From assembly GCA_964423835.1 (NCBI GenBank), contig CAYRGJ010000066.1:1-6627 (forward strand): a DNA stretch of 6,627 bases, in the 5' to 3' direction. Position 1 is the first letter of the stretch; each line of letters opens with the position of its first letter. The notes under the pieces were generated by a model that was not told the origin of the DNA, searched no databases, and worked only from the letters and a program-made list of their open reading frames with translations. Shown piece after piece: positions 6,056-6,627 of this stretch. This DNA is from JAFGCL01 sp964423835. Its GTDB lineage: Bacteria > Chloroflexota > Dehalococcoidia > UBA2247 > RBG-13-53-26. The translations under genes and the position numbers were made by a program.

Positions 6056-6382
6056 ATGAAGTACAGCAGACCACAGATCGCCTACGCTCAGAAGCTCCGC
6101 CAAGCGGGCCTATCGCTGCGAGAAATTCACGAGGCGACGGGCATGGAAATCCCCACGCTCCAGTGGCACTGTAAGGGATTCCCGCCGAGGGCCAACGGTA
6201 GAACACTCCAGGCTCGGCAACTGGAGGATATCATCGCTCTCTGGCAGCCGGGCCGGCGATATCCGCTCCCGAATTGGGTGATAGCCATGCTTGAGGATTG
6301 TGAGCCTTTGCCTACCGACTGGCGTGAGCAAGCTGGTGATACCATGCTGCCCGTGATTCCCCATCACGAGGAACACAGATGA
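6056..6382 (+). CDS. Small helix-turn-helix DNA-binding protein
   Basis: This 108 aa protein has an N-terminal helix-turn-helix at about residues 6-40: a first helix with AYAQKLRQAG, then LSLREIHEATG, then the recognition helix region MEIPTLQWHCKG. This resembles the HTH of resolvases, transposase N-termini and small regulators. The remainder (RTLQARQLEDIIALWQPG and LPNWVIAMLEDCEPLP) is helical with no catalytic motif seen, so a regulator or excision/accessory factor is more likely than a recombinase. ATG 6056 has an imperfect GAAGAG close before it. It is transcribed from a strong promoter overlapped by a dyad, divergent from the 136 aa gene. Its stop overlaps the next start as ATGA. It is too short to be a complete transposase. 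Confidence 0.68.
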   Translation: MKYSRPQIAYAQKLRQAGLSLREIHEATGMEIPTLQWHCKGFPPRANGRTLQARQLEDIIALWQPGRRYPLPNWVIAMLEDCEPLPTDWREQAGDTMLPVIPHHEEHR

Positions 6383-6489
6383 TGTTTACCGCTTCCCTCG
6401 AAAGCGGCGCAGTTCGAGAGACCACCTCCTGCGTGAACAAAACTGGTCCATGCAGGAGGGACCATGGCTCAAGGAAACGGTGGCCATAG
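6379..6489 (+). CDS. 36-codon small ORF, translationally coupled to the HTH gene
   Basis: This short ORF starts MMFTASLES and ends at TAG 6487-6489. Its ATG overlaps the HTH stop as ATGA. GAGGA (6368-6372) is 6 bases upstream, a good ribosome binding site inside the end of the HTH gene. The product is basic (several Arg, Lys and His near the end), with two cysteines and no recognisable domain or membrane segment. Translation would run through the left arm and then the right arm of the stem at 6425-6459. It could be a real small protein, a leader peptide whose translation opens that stem, or chance. Confidence 0.35.
   Translation: MMFTASLESGAVRETTSCVNKTGPCRRDHGSRKRWP
6425..6459 (+). promoter_or_regulatory. 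Stem that masks the ribosome binding site of the 42-codon ORF
   Basis: CCTCCTGC (6425-6432) is the exact complement of GCAGGAGG (6452-6459), extended by a G-T and a T-A pair toward the loop. The right arm contains the whole AGGAGG used by ATG 6464. In RNA the stem would hide this site until a ribosome on the upstream 36-codon ORF unwinds it. The pairing is seen directly; the switch function is inferred. Confidence 0.42.
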
Positions 6490-6499
6490 CGCTGGCGCT
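6464..6499. repeat. Two adjacent short inverted repeats
   Basis: ATGGC (6464-6468) pairs with GCCAT (6483-6487), and immediately after it AGCGC (6488-6492) pairs with GCGCT (6495-6499). The first would place the start codon of the 42-codon ORF in a stem. Both are short and could be chance. Confidence 0.3.
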
Positions 6500-6592
6500 G
6501 CACCATCCGGAAGTACCTCGCCGCTGGCTATCCCAACGATAGCGAGCTACTTTCACGGAGTGGCCAATAGGCCACTGACCTTTCCCCCATAA
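6464..6592 (+). CDS. 42-codon small ORF with strong ribosome binding site
   Basis: ATG 6464 follows AGGAGG (6454-6459) at 4 bases; the frame stops at TAA 6590-6592. The product starts MAQGNGGHSAGAAPSGS, a low-complexity Gly/Ala/Ser stretch, and ends with a mixed segment (IPTIASYFHGVANRPL). No domain is recognised. It overlaps the end of the 36-codon ORF in another frame. Inverted repeats at 6464-6487, 6488-6499, 6527-6543 and 6559-6576 lie inside it, so the strand may be selected for RNA structure rather than protein. The ribosome binding site is good but the coding evidence is thin. Confidence 0.3.
   Translation: MAQGNGGHSAGAAPSGSTSPLAIPTIASYFHGVANRPLTFPP
6527..6543. repeat. Inverted repeat GCTATC/GATAGC
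   Basis: GCTATC (6527-6532) and GATAGC (6538-6543) are perfect complements around a 5-base loop CCAAC, a compact hairpin. Confidence 0.4.
6559..6576. repeat. Perfect 7-bp hairpin near the window end
   Basis: AGTGGCC (6559-6565) and GGCCACT (6570-6576) pair perfectly around AATA, an ideal tetraloop length. The bases after it are GACCTTTCCCCC, not a T-run, so it is not a standard terminator. It could be a structured RNA element or a binding or recombination site. Bases 6593-6627 hold nothing I recognise. Confidence 0.5.
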
Positions 6593-6627
6593 ACAGTAGC
6601 ACCCGGCATTAGAGTCCTCGGTCGTAA

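Noticed and set aside
6312..6506. Minus-strand ORF (64 codons) across the HTH end and small ORFs
   Set aside because: It has a GAGG about 9 bases before its ATG, but it runs antisense to the HTH gene and shows no domain. It cannot be fully excluded.
1..6627. CRISPR array, tRNA or rRNA genes
   Set aside because: No regularly spaced direct repeats, cloverleaf or rRNA signature was seen on either strand.

Overview
The window suggests a GC-rich bacterium with strong GGAGGA-type ribosome binding sites. The gene mix (DUF35 protein, thiolase, NDP-forming acyl-CoA synthetase, SPL-like radical SAM protein) is common in environmental Chloroflexota such as Dehalococcoidia. That assignment is an inference from gene content and style, with no marker gene behind it; other acyl-CoA-degrading lineages would also fit.

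Region 1 (1-2879, + strand) is an acyl-CoA metabolism operon. It holds the C-terminal end of a DUF35/OB-fold protein, a complete DUF35-associated thiolase with Cys, GHP and HDC active-site motifs, and an NDP-forming acyl-CoA synthetase-like protein. The last has the CoA-binding and ligase domains and the phospho-His motif but no ATP-grasp domain. A plausible joint role is thiolytic cleavage (or condensation) of an acyl-CoA plus acyl-CoA/acid interconversion.

Region 2 (2880-4455) starts with a TATAAT-type -10 and a very GC-rich hairpin, followed by a small lipoprotein with an NTF2-like look. A convergent radical SAM gene on the minus strand overlaps the lipoprotein gene by 8 bases at the stops. 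The radical SAM gene is broken at its 5' end inside the CxxxCxxC cluster motif, and the DNA there falls abruptly from about 67% GC (81/120 counted in 4321-4440) to about 46% (51/110 counted in 4451-4560).

Region 3 (about 4456-6627) reads as accessory or foreign DNA made of unrecognised genes. These are a 292-297 aa four-cysteine protein (+), a convergent 136 aa protein with two CxxC pairs (-), and a divergent 108 aa helix-turn-helix protein (+). The HTH gene has a near-consensus sigma-70 promoter overlapped by a 17-bp dyad. It is followed, through an ATGA stop-start overlap, by a 36-codon ORF. A nested 42-codon ORF then has its AGGAGG site inside an 8-bp stem. The last 200 bases hold five successive inverted repeats. 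This end looks like a regulated small-protein or structured-RNA module at the edge of an inserted element; its function cannot be read from the sequence.
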